The position numbers were made by a program, and so were the translations under genes. The notes beneath the pieces were generated by a model. It was not told the origin of the DNA. It saw only the letters and a program-made list of their open reading frames with translations, and did no database searches. DNA of 64,000 nucleotides from Maribacter sp. (lineage in GTDB: Bacteria; Bacteroidota; Bacteroidia; Flavobacteriales; Flavobacteriaceae), in NCBI GenBank assembly GCA_029287355.1, contig JARFRH010000247.1, positions 1-64,000 of the forward strand, written 5' to 3'. Shown here one piece after another: positions 53,548 through 61,519 of this stretch; position 1 is the stretch's first letter; every line of letters begins with the position of its first letter.

Positions 53548-54159
53548 TTACATGAGCACCTTTGTGGAGTGTTCCATGAAATAAGACTCAAAGTGTTCTA
53601 GCTTTGGGAGCAATTTTTCAGCGTATATCACATACTGGCATTTTCGAATGCTTTGAGTAATGGAAATAATAGCACTGGAATCCGATTTTTGTAGTAGAAA
53701 TTCCGCATCATCTATACTAAATATCCTTAATTGAGAGGTACTTACTCCATTTAATAAAAACAACTTATTCATGCTCTTGGGTGTGGAAATAAGAATGTCG
53801 ATACCTTCAAAGATTTCCGATTTTTGCACATCGATATGCAATTGTTCATATCCTACATAAACCCGCAAGGAATTATATTTTGTATAGCTTAAAAAAGCAT
53901 TGTATAATTCCAAGGCTCTTTCCTTATTTTCTACGAGAACCACCGCTCTTGGGGCATTTCCTACCGCTTCACATTTTAATTTTTGTAAAGTGGTTAGTAT
54001 GAGCGTGGTCGTTTTTCCACTATCTTTTGGTGCTATGCAAAAGACATTAGCGCCACTTTTAATTACTGGAATACTTCTGCTCTGAAAAGGAGTGGGCGTG
54101 ATGATTTCTAGACGCGATAGCGCCTCCTGGATATCGGAATGTAATTTTTTAAATGGCAT
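53548..54159 (-). CDS. Lone degenerate DEAD-box-like RecA1 domain
   Basis: 203 residues, equal to only the first RecA-like domain of a DEAD-box helicase. The Q-motif region is 'PTPFQSRSIPVI', motif I is 'APKDSGKT' (43-50, a degenerate Walker A that still holds GKT), motif II is DDAE (150-153) in place of DEAD, and motif III is missing; the second RecA domain is absent. It could bind nucleotide or RNA but not unwind RNA alone. Similar stand-alone proteins occur in Bacteroidota, so it may be a genuine gene rather than debris. It is followed by the cyclase gene, 28 bases on, in the same unit. Confidence 0.72.
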   Translation of the reverse strand: MPFKKLHSDIQEALSRLEIITPTPFQSRSIPVIKSGANVFCIAPKDSGKTTTLILTTLQKLKCEAVGNAPRAVVLVENKERALELYNAFLSYTKYNSLRVYVGYEQLHIDVQKSEIFEGIDILISTPKSMNKLFLLNGVSTSQLRIFSIDDAEFLLQKSDSSAIISITQSIRKCQYVIYAEKLLPKLEHFESYFMEHSTKVLM

Positions 54160-54220
54160 AGGATTTTAAAAGACGACCGTTTGGGGTGCTATTCATAATG
54201 AACTAAGATAAAGATACCAC

Positions 54221-54546
54221 CTAGGAATTGAAAAGATGATGAGCAAAATAACGCTTTAAAATTGTATCGTACGCTTCTGTGTACGTAATATTTGAAGATT
54301 TTTCAAGTGTACAAGTGAGTTCCATAAAAACCCTTAAGAAACCAATCATTTCAGGTATTTTTATGTCCATAAAAATGGGTTCGGGAAACTGATTAAGCTT
54401 GTTGCCAAGATCGTGCAGAGCATCAATTGGGGAATTCTTTGGCCTTATCCTCTCCTTGGCAACTACCCTAAATTGATACAATTATATATGTCATTAGCAT
54501 CGATCAACAGAATTTCTTTAAGCTTCCTTGGCAAGGTTGTGCTCAT
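54221..54546 (-). pseudogene. Decayed response-regulator receiver gene
   Basis: An ATG at 54546 (inside the histidine-kinase 3' end, out of frame) begins a receiver-like product: MSTTLPRKLKEILLIDANDIY, then closes at a TAG (54465-54463). The next frame (from 54481) continues 'RVVAKERIRPKNSPIDALHDLG' and 'EPIFMDIKIPEMIGFLRVF', the pattern of the phospho-acceptor region of a response regulator (LLDIxMPxMxG). A single-base shift near 54465-54480 restores the two halves, and the C-terminal third is scrambled. The usual acidic pair (D-D) after LLI is D-A. It is the probable former partner of the kinase and is not functional now. Confidence 0.6.
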
Positions 54547-57193
54547 TTGCATTTGGTATGGTCAATGTAAATCGTGAACCTTTACCTATATCTGAAACAA
54601 CTTTGATGGTGCCCTGAAGTTTATTAATGGTTTCGCTAACGATATATAATCCCATTCCGGAACCTGTTGATAGTGTAGTGGCTCGATAGAACATATCAAA
54701 TATTTTATCGATATTGGCCTTATCTATGCCTACGCCATTATCTTCTATTACGATTGTCGCTTTATCCATATCTATTGTGAGTGAAATGTTAATATAATGG
54801 GTTGTTTTTGTTTTGTCATAATATTTGATGGCATTTGAAATAAGGTTGTTCAAGATAATCTGCAATCTTCTTTTGTCCGAAAAAAAAGCTTCATTCTTCG
54901 TTATAGTAACATTGCATATGGGCTTACCGTCAACGTCCATATATTTTAAATTTTCCCAACATGAGTTAATTAAACCTTCGAGATCGGTTTTTCCTTTTCT
55001 TAATTCGCTTCTAGAATTTATGGAATAGTCTAAAATGTCATCAATGAACTTATCCATTTTATCAATAGTTCTGGCCATCAATTTGTGCAGTTCTTTCTCT
55101 TCTACTTCCTCTGGACATGGTTCCATTTCCATGAGTTGTAGTAAACCTCTCATCGAGGTTAATGGGGCTCTTAAATCATGGGATGCACTGTATACGAACC
55201 GATCTAGTTCTGCATTTACCTTTAACAACTCTTTATTCTTATGGATTAATTCATCATTTACCAATTTCTCGGCCGAAATATCTTGAATGGTGCCCTTCAA
55301 TTGTATGATCTCACCTTTTTCATTTTTAACCAATTCTCCAAGCTCATGGATATACTTGAGTTCATTTTTTTTGGATTCGATATAATATTCAAAAGAATAG
55401 TTGTTTTTGTCTTTTACAGCAGTGTTGAACAAAGTAGTGAATGAGCCATGGTCTTCGGGCAAACATTTTGATCTAAAAGTCTCGTAGAGATTAGACCTTG
55501 AGCCCTTGTTCATTTCCAATATAACATACATCTCGTCAGAGAAAATACATTCTTTAGTAAGGCTATTAAACTCCCAACTTCCGATTTTCGCCCGCCGTTG
55601 CGCTTCTTTCAATTTCGAATATGAAACTTCCCGTTCTGCTTCCGCAATTTTAAGTTTGGTGATATTGCTATGTGAAATAACCACTTTGTCGGATGCTGTT
55701 CCAAAGGGTTCTGCTCGAAGTACAAACCAGTTTTTTCCGTATGATAAATCACAGTGGTATTCCATTTCAAAACTGATTTTATCTTTGTTCAAAACTGATT
55801 TCAAACCCTCAAGAACTGTTTTTGATTGAATATCACCATCCGCAATTGCATCATTGCATATTTGAAAATAGTTGCTTCCGACCCTCGCGCGTTTTGAATA
55901 CATTTCACAATTGTTTTTCGAGAAATCGTCCCAAGCTTTGTTCGTTGTAAGTATGGTACCTGTTTTATCGATTACCGCAATATGCGCACTTATCGAGGAA
56001 AGAATCCCCTTATTAAAAGCCTCGCTGTCTTTCAATGCAATTTCAACTCTTTTTTGCTCTGTGATATCTGTAAAATAGATGGTCAGACCGCTGGTTGAGG
56101 GGTAAATACTATTTTCGAACCATCTATCGAAAGGTTCAAAATAGTCCTGAAGATGCTCGGTCTTCTGGGTTTCAATAGCTTTGTAATAGGCAGTGTGAAA
56201 TGGGAGGCCAATCCCCTCGGGAAATTCTTGCCATATATTTTTACCCACCAAACTATCAGGTGTTCTACCTAACAATTCCCCCGCTTGTTTATTGACATAC
56301 GTGTAACAACAATTTTCATCTAAGGTGACAATCCCGTCTGAAATACTTGTTAGCGTCTTCTCGAATTGTGCTGTCAGTTTTTCTTCGGTTTTCCTTTTTT
56401 CAATTTGCAGATCAAAATATTTTTTTCTGTATTGTAAAATAGAAAATATATCCCGTTGTTGATCAACAATAAAAGCAGTAGTTGCTTTCCCATTATCGAA
56501 AAACTTTAGATAAAAATAGAGAAAGCTCGAAAAGATCAAAGCGGCAAAAGACTTCCCGATGATATGTCCGATTAATGAAGCCCATATGACAGGAGTGCTG
56601 TAATACATGATTCCGGTAAAAGCAAAGGCATCGAAATTCAATACCAATAAGAGGGATGCAAATAGAATTAAAAAGAAATAGGGGCGCTTTATTTTTATAA
56701 TTAGAAATTGATAAATAATTACTAGAAGGAAAAAATCAGCCAACAAGATGATGGTGCCGATTACAAAACTCCTATAATTAATATCAAAAAACGCCGCGTC
56801 ATTTAAATTTAGGCCACTTAGTTTTCCTAGAATGATGTTTTGTGTATTTGTGATTTCAAACAGCCCGATCAAAAAGAAATTTGAAATGATAATACCTAAA
56901 ATAAGCGCTCTTGCACTTGAAACACCTTCTTTTATGTAAATCAACAGAATTGCAAAAAGAATTGCACTGATAAGGAGAATAGACCCTGGATAAATTGGGA
57001 ATTTACCCAAGATGTCGAGGCCTACCAATTTTTCAAAATTAACTTGAAAATACTGTAACGAACCTAGTAGAATATAAAGGGGGGCCAGACCGATTCTTTT
57101 TCTATAATTGAACAGGACTAGAATTCCTAAAACAATAATGAGAAACTCAAAAAGAATGGTTAAAATGATACTCATATACGATTCAATTGCCAA
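54518..57193 (-). CDS. Membrane-bound multi-PAS sensor histidine kinase
   Basis: 891 residues. Seven to eight membrane helices in the first about 230 residues act as a sensor; a short coiled coil follows, then three PAS domains (about 280-400, 410-530 and 540-650), a HisKA domain with His672 in 'YSASHDLRAPLTSM', and an HATPase_c domain with N-box 'NNLISNAIKYY', G1 'DNGVGI', F-box 'FDMFYRA' and G2 'GSGMGLYI'. It autophosphorylates in response to a small-molecule, light or redox cue (unknown). Its own response regulator is present only as a broken gene overlapping its 3' end. Partner proteins must then lie elsewhere. Confidence 0.9.
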   Translation of the reverse strand: MAIESYMSIILTILFEFLIIVLGILVLFNYRKRIGLAPLYILLGSLQYFQVNFEKLVGLDILGKFPIYPGSILLISAILFAILLIYIKEGVSSARALILGIIISNFFLIGLFEITNTQNIILGKLSGLNLNDAAFFDINYRSFVIGTIILLADFFLLVIIYQFLIIKIKRPYFFLILFASLLLVLNFDAFAFTGIMYYSTPVIWASLIGHIIGKSFAALIFSSFLYFYLKFFDNGKATTAFIVDQQRDIFSILQYRKKYFDLQIEKRKTEEKLTAQFEKTLTSISDGIVTLDENCCYTYVNKQAGELLGRTPDSLVGKNIWQEFPEGIGLPFHTAYYKAIETQKTEHLQDYFEPFDRWFENSIYPSTSGLTIYFTDITEQKRVEIALKDSEAFNKGILSSISAHIAVIDKTGTILTTNKAWDDFSKNNCEMYSKRARVGSNYFQICNDAIADGDIQSKTVLEGLKSVLNKDKISFEMEYHCDLSYGKNWFVLRAEPFGTASDKVVISHSNITKLKIAEAEREVSYSKLKEAQRRAKIGSWEFNSLTKECIFSDEMYVILEMNKGSRSNLYETFRSKCLPEDHGSFTTLFNTAVKDKNNYSFEYYIESKKNELKYIHELGELVKNEKGEIIQLKGTIQDISAEKLVNDELIHKNKELLKVNAELDRFVYSASHDLRAPLTSMRGLLQLMEMEPCPEEVEEKELHKLMARTIDKMDKFIDDILDYSINSRSELRKGKTDLEGLINSCWENLKYMDVDGKPICNVTITKNEAFFSDKRRLQIILNNLISNAIKYYDKTKTTHYINISLTIDMDKATIVIEDNGVGIDKANIDKIFDMFYRATTLSTGSGMGLYIVSETINKLQGTIKVVSDIGKGSRFTLTIPNANEHNLAKEA

Positions 57194-57393
57194 AAGAATG
57201 AAAGTAGGAAAATATTTCTGATTATGTAAACTTCATTTATTTGTCGAAATGAATTTAGCAGCTTCCTTTCTTAAGCCAAAATGCAAGGTGAATCAAAGAG
57301 TGCTGCTTTAGTGCCACTGCCTCATTTACCGTATTGTATGAGGAGGATTAAATTTCATATTATAACTTTTCCAAACTCCGTTATGAGCCTTTT

Positions 57394-59586
57394 TTAGGCT
57401 AAAATGCTCTCATGTCCAGAATCTTTAACGAACAAACAAGTACTTTTTGTTTTGGCCGACATTTCTTTTACAAATTCGAATTTAAGATCTTCATCCATTC
57501 CAAAAATATTCAAATCTGCAACAGGTGCGTTACGTATGACCGTATTGAAATCACCAATTTGAACTTCAGTGAGTGTTTCAGGTAGTCGTGCCAGATTAAT
57601 CAATAAACTCAAAAATTCCCTGGCATTATCCGCCTCATTCGGGTCGTTTATAACGGTAATCAATCGAATACGCGCGCCCCAATTCATTTTGAGTTTGTAG
57701 GCCACAAGAATAGAAAGGTCTAAGTTTCCGATATCCCAACCCAAATCCCATTTGGTTTTCCTATCACTCACCCAAACGTTGATGATATTACGTTGACCTA
57801 ATAATGAAATGGGATGTGACAAATACAAAAGCACACCAATTTCAAGGCGAATAGATTCTTTCATTACAGGCCGTAATTCGGTTTCATAATTATCGTGATC
57901 CTGTAAATTCAAAAAGACAATATTGGGTCTAAAAAAAGCCCCCTGAAGCGCTTGGCTTCCGTAATTGATTCCCTTGGCAAATTCCTCCGTATGAATTACC
58001 GAAGATGATGAAAAGACCTCCTTTTTCCGGAATGATTCAGAAATGGCCTCCAATTCTTCCGCCAGTCTACTGTTTTCAGAGAATGCCTCGATGCCTAATA
58101 ATTTGATCGAGCCTTTTGGCTTGGCGATATTTCTCAAAAATTCAAAAGTTCCTTTTAAGCCATTTACATCCCTAACGGGTACCATTAAATTGGCCTTCCA
58201 GGCACGTTGTTGATTTTTTTTCATATACCACGTGTGTTTGGCAGCCCATTCTGCAAACGAAAAAAACAGGCCGGAGCGTACATCTTCAAAAGGGGTTTCC
58301 AAATGTTGTCGTGATAAGTACCAATACACCATCAAAACGATCATGATAGATACTAAACTAACCGTCGGGTTGATAATAAACATGGCAAAGACCGAGGAAA
58401 CCAGCCCGAACCAAGGGACCCATCTGTGAATCTTGAATAAAGGCCGATAACTGATCAATCCGAGGTTCTGTTCAATGATGACTACAATATTGATCATGGC
58501 ATAGGTAATCAAAAAGAATAGTGTCACCAATGGAGCAACGGCATTTAAATTTCTGAGCAATAGGGTCGAGAAAATTAGTATTCCTGTGACCAGCATGGCA
58601 TTTCTCGGCTGGCCATTACTACTTTGACCTGACAAAAAATCGGAAAAGGGGAGTACCTTGTGTTCTCCCATGGCAAATAAAATTCGTGAGGAACCAACGA
58701 TGGAAGCCAAGGCTGAAGAAAAGGTCGCCCCAAGTATTCCTGCAAGTATTAAAGGCCCTATATAGGCCTTTTCTACCATAATGTAATAATTACTTACTAA
58801 TTCGGCTTCCGTGGCGCTTCTTGAAATCCAAAAGGCTAGGAGCATATAAATAATGAAACTTACCCCGATAGCCCAAAGGGTTCCTGTAGGAATGCTACGT
58901 TTCGGGTCTTTTAATTCGCCTGACATATTTGCCCCGGCCATGATACCAGTAGCGGCAGGAAAGAAAACCGCAAAAACGATCCAAAAATTACTGCCGCTAA
59001 ATCCATTCTCGATAGAGCCTTGAAAAGACCCCCAACTTAAGGCGTCACTCGTGGGTATGGTCATTGATCCGCCATAGGCAGCAATGACAATTGAAATCAG
59101 AGATAGCACAATAATCCCCATGATTATGAACTGCGTTTTAATCGCAAGATTCGCACTGATATAGGCAATTGAAATGAGGAGCGAAAAAACGATGATATCC
59201 ACGAAGAAGGCATTATGGTCCGGAAAAATTGCTAACCAACCTTCCCTAAAACCAAAAATATACATGGTTACCGCCAAACCTTGCGAAATGTATCTCGGAA
59301 TACCCAAGCTACCTCCAACTTCCAGTCCCAATGCCTGGGAAACAATGGCATAGGCACCCCCTGCGCCAATACGAATGTTCGTAGAAATCGCGGACATAGA
59401 GAGCGCAGTACACAATGTGATCAAAAAGGAAATGATGATGATCAACCACGCTCCTAGAAGTCCGGCGTTTCCAACCACCCAACCCAAACGCAGGTACATG
59501 ATGACGCCCATTATGGTTAGTAAGGTTGGTGTGAAGACACCTCCAAAGGTTCCGAATTTCTTAAGGGTATTCGATTGTTTCTCCAT
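57394..59586 (-). CDS. SLC12/APC-type cation-chloride or amino-acid transporter
   Basis: 730 residues. About twelve membrane helices (about 15-440) begin 'KFGTFGGVFTPTLLTIMGVIMYLRLGWVVG' and include 'IGAGGAYAIVSQALGLEVGGSLG' and 'FAVFFPAATGIMAGANMSGELKDPKRSIPTGT', which are signatures of the Na-K-Cl cotransporter branch (SLC12) of the APC superfamily. The C-terminal about 290 residues form a soluble domain with a USP/SLC12-like fold. Bacterial members of this type are mostly uncharacterised; transport of potassium, chloride or amino acids is possible. The gene stands alone with 200-300 bases on both sides. Confidence 0.85.
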   Translation of the reverse strand: MEKQSNTLKKFGTFGGVFTPTLLTIMGVIMYLRLGWVVGNAGLLGAWLIIIISFLITLCTALSMSAISTNIRIGAGGAYAIVSQALGLEVGGSLGIPRYISQGLAVTMYIFGFREGWLAIFPDHNAFFVDIIVFSLLISIAYISANLAIKTQFIIMGIIVLSLISIVIAAYGGSMTIPTSDALSWGSFQGSIENGFSGSNFWIVFAVFFPAATGIMAGANMSGELKDPKRSIPTGTLWAIGVSFIIYMLLAFWISRSATEAELVSNYYIMVEKAYIGPLILAGILGATFSSALASIVGSSRILFAMGEHKVLPFSDFLSGQSSNGQPRNAMLVTGILIFSTLLLRNLNAVAPLVTLFFLITYAMINIVVIIEQNLGLISYRPLFKIHRWVPWFGLVSSVFAMFIINPTVSLVSIMIVLMVYWYLSRQHLETPFEDVRSGLFFSFAEWAAKHTWYMKKNQQRAWKANLMVPVRDVNGLKGTFEFLRNIAKPKGSIKLLGIEAFSENSRLAEELEAISESFRKKEVFSSSSVIHTEEFAKGINYGSQALQGAFFRPNIVFLNLQDHDNYETELRPVMKESIRLEIGVLLYLSHPISLLGQRNIINVWVSDRKTKWDLGWDIGNLDLSILVAYKLKMNWGARIRLITVINDPNEADNAREFLSLLINLARLPETLTEVQIGDFNTVIRNAPVADLNIFGMDEDLKFEFVKEMSAKTKSTCLFVKDSGHESILA

Positions 59587-59907
59587 TTGAAAGAAAGGTC
59601 GATTTTGAGTATTAAAGTACTGATTATATGGTCATGTTGTTTTCTGATTTTTAGATAAAATCACAATTTTAGTGCTGCTCGTGCTTCTTGGGGAAGCCTT
59701 CAGCGTGTTGTTCCTATAGGGGACTTTACTACATTTTATTCGAACCGATCGCCTATCTATCGGGCGGAGGAGGGGGGGTGCAACCTATTGGTTCAAAAGA
59801 CACTGATAAAAATTAGACCAGCCATTGGCTAATGTGTATGGAATGCAATGTTCAAAACTAACTTTTCACGATATTCAGTAGTGTAAATTACTTAAATTTC
59901 AAACAAG
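59587..59907 (+). other. Intergenic region between transporter and pseudogene
   Basis: 321 bases without a gene-like frame. It contains a purine-rich, G-run tract near 59761-59780 (GGG, GG, GG, then seven G), unusual in this AT-rich DNA, preceded by a short inverted arm around 59750. No terminator or promoter match was certain. Confidence 0.4.
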
Positions 59908-60530
59908 ATGCGCTTCGTCTCATTCTTCTTTGTATTGCTCATATTGAATAGCTGTAACATGGGTGCAAATCTGGGATTACCAAAAAGGGGTTCATAAAAA
60001 AACCGGGGTAAAAGTCGAATACCCAGTCCATCGACTTTTTAAAGTCGATAAAAATAATAAGGTCGAAACAATAATCACTTATGGTCAAACGTACGTCAGA
60101 GTTATGCCGATCGTAAGAATGGAAGTCTTTATGACCATCATGAGTATATCAATACCGTGCGAAATCTGGTCCATACCTTAAAATTTAAGGATATCGATAA
60201 GGCTTTTGGTTATTATGATGAAAAAGCGCGATTTTCGGATATGGATACGCTAAGAAATGAATCTAGGAACAAGGAAGAAGAAAAGGCTTAATTTAATGGG
60301 TTTTTGGAGAATTTTGACATTAGCAGTATAGATGTAACTGGCTATCCTGATCATTTAGATTATTAATCGGGCAATGGGAAAGTGGTGCAAACTTGGTGGA
60401 CATTGAGAGTGGCCCGCAAATCGGATAAGATAAAAATAGATGCCCCTATTTTTTTATACATGACTTTAATGACGATGGTAAGATAACGAATGAAATACTC
60501 TACATCAGTCATAAGTTACTGGAGAATTAA
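59908..60530 (+). pseudogene. Frameshifted SnoaL/NTF2-like lipoprotein gene
   Basis: The gene opens with a good lipoprotein signal (ATG at 59908, MRFVSFFFVLLILNSCN) and then needs at least three frame changes and two stop readthroughs to be read to the end. Frame 2 gives 'QIWDYQKGVHKKTGVKVEYPVHRLFKV'; a shift near 60100 leads to 'YADRKNGSLYDHHEYINTVRNLVHTLKFKDIDKAFGYYDEKARFSDMDT'; TAA codons interrupt at 60290 and 60364; a last shift near 60465 restores 'DDGKITNEILYISHKLLEN' to the TAA at 60530. The SnoaL-like pattern 'GNGKVVQTWWTLR' is clear. It is followed by an intrinsic terminator. Confidence 0.8.
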
Positions 60531-60546
60531 TTCAAAAAGATTTAAT

Positions 60547-60584
60547 AAAAAAAGAGAGCGATAGGGCACATGCCCTCTTTTTTT
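60547..60584 (+). terminator. Intrinsic terminator after the SnoaL-like pseudogene
   Basis: A-run, then AGGGC (60063-offset bases 60563-60567), loop ACAT, GCCCT (60572-60576), then a run of seven T (60578-60584). The A-run ahead of the stem pairs with the T-run, giving a bidirectional look. Confidence 0.8.
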
Positions 60585-60747
60585 ATATGTTTACACGAAA
60601 CAAAATAAACTTATGGCCATCGCGTTTTAGATTGGTCCCAACCAATAGATCATTTGGACCTTGGGGTTCCATAATTTTCAATACGGAACTTGATCTCAGC
60701 ATCATTAAATTGATTATCATTGGCGAACGAATAAATCTAGTAAAGAT

Positions 60748-61308
60748 ATGACGAAGTACATTGTTTGTTGTTTCCTGTTGATGAATATGGCTTGTGGATC
60801 TACTATAGAAATTACCACTGAAGAGGATTATGAAGCTTTAGTGCTTCCTGACGGTTCCCAGGTATATCTGAATCAGCATAGTTCGATTTCATATCAGGAA
60901 GATTTTAGCCCGCGGCATATAATTCTTAGTGGTGAGGCCTTCTTCAGCGTAGTACCAGATACATCTGACTTCATTGTTGCGACGCAACATGGTGATATCG
61001 AAGTCTTGGGTACGGAGTTCAATGTAAAGACGACTTCTAATCAAATAGCTGTCGCTGTTAAAAAAGGGCTGGTCGAACTGAAAACGACATACCATAAGAG
61101 CAAAGTGAAAAAAGGAATGAAAGCCATTTATAAAGATGGAGCACAAGAAGTTCAGCAGATAAAATCAAAAGGGGAATACCGAAAATGGATGCGCTCCTTA
61201 CGAAAGGAATTTAAAAAACTCGGGAAGGAGCTACAGCCCGCTCTTAAGGAAATCGGCAACGAATTCGAAAAAGCAGGAAAAAAAATAGGTGGCGAATTTA
61301 AAAAATAA
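60748..61308 (+). CDS. Free-standing FecR-like lipoprotein
   Basis: 186 residues with a lipoprotein signal (Cys16 in 'LMNMACGS'). Residues about 30-130 match the FecR beta-domain ('VLPDGSQVYLNQHSSISYQEDF', 'ILSGEAFFSVVPDTSDFIVATQHGDIEVLGTEFNVKTT'), the periplasmic signal domain of anti-sigma factors. The cytoplasmic, N-terminal anti-sigma helix and membrane helix of classical FecR proteins are missing; the protein ends in a lysine-rich amphipathic helix of about 45 residues with repeated 'EFKK', 'EIGNEF', 'KIGGEFKK' units. No sigma factor or TonB receptor gene is nearby. Function unknown; perhaps a periplasmic sensor or binding protein. Confidence 0.75.
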   Translation: MTKYIVCCFLLMNMACGSTIEITTEEDYEALVLPDGSQVYLNQHSSISYQEDFSPRHIILSGEAFFSVVPDTSDFIVATQHGDIEVLGTEFNVKTTSNQIAVAVKKGLVELKTTYHKSKVKKGMKAIYKDGAQEVQQIKSKGEYRKWMRSLRKEFKKLGKELQPALKEIGNEFEKAGKKIGGEFKK

Positions 61309-61519
61309 CCCCCATTTAGGCATGCAACTCCTAATGCTTAAGTAATCACGTTGTGCAATTAGATACTTGAATAGGCCAGTATCGCTGGCAATCTAGAAGC
61401 TCAGAATAGGCTCCCTGATATATTTTCACACCACCTCATCTCCATCAAGATCTATAATTCCAAATGATAAGGTACTAAATCAAGTTTGGTCACGTTCTAG
61501 CTACTCTAAACCCAAAGAT

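Noticed and set aside
57373-57396. AGCCT-AAAAA-AGGCT hairpin at the end of the SLC12 gene as a terminator
   Set aside because: The stem is only five pairs, overlaps the stop codon, and lacks a T-run downstream on the minus strand.
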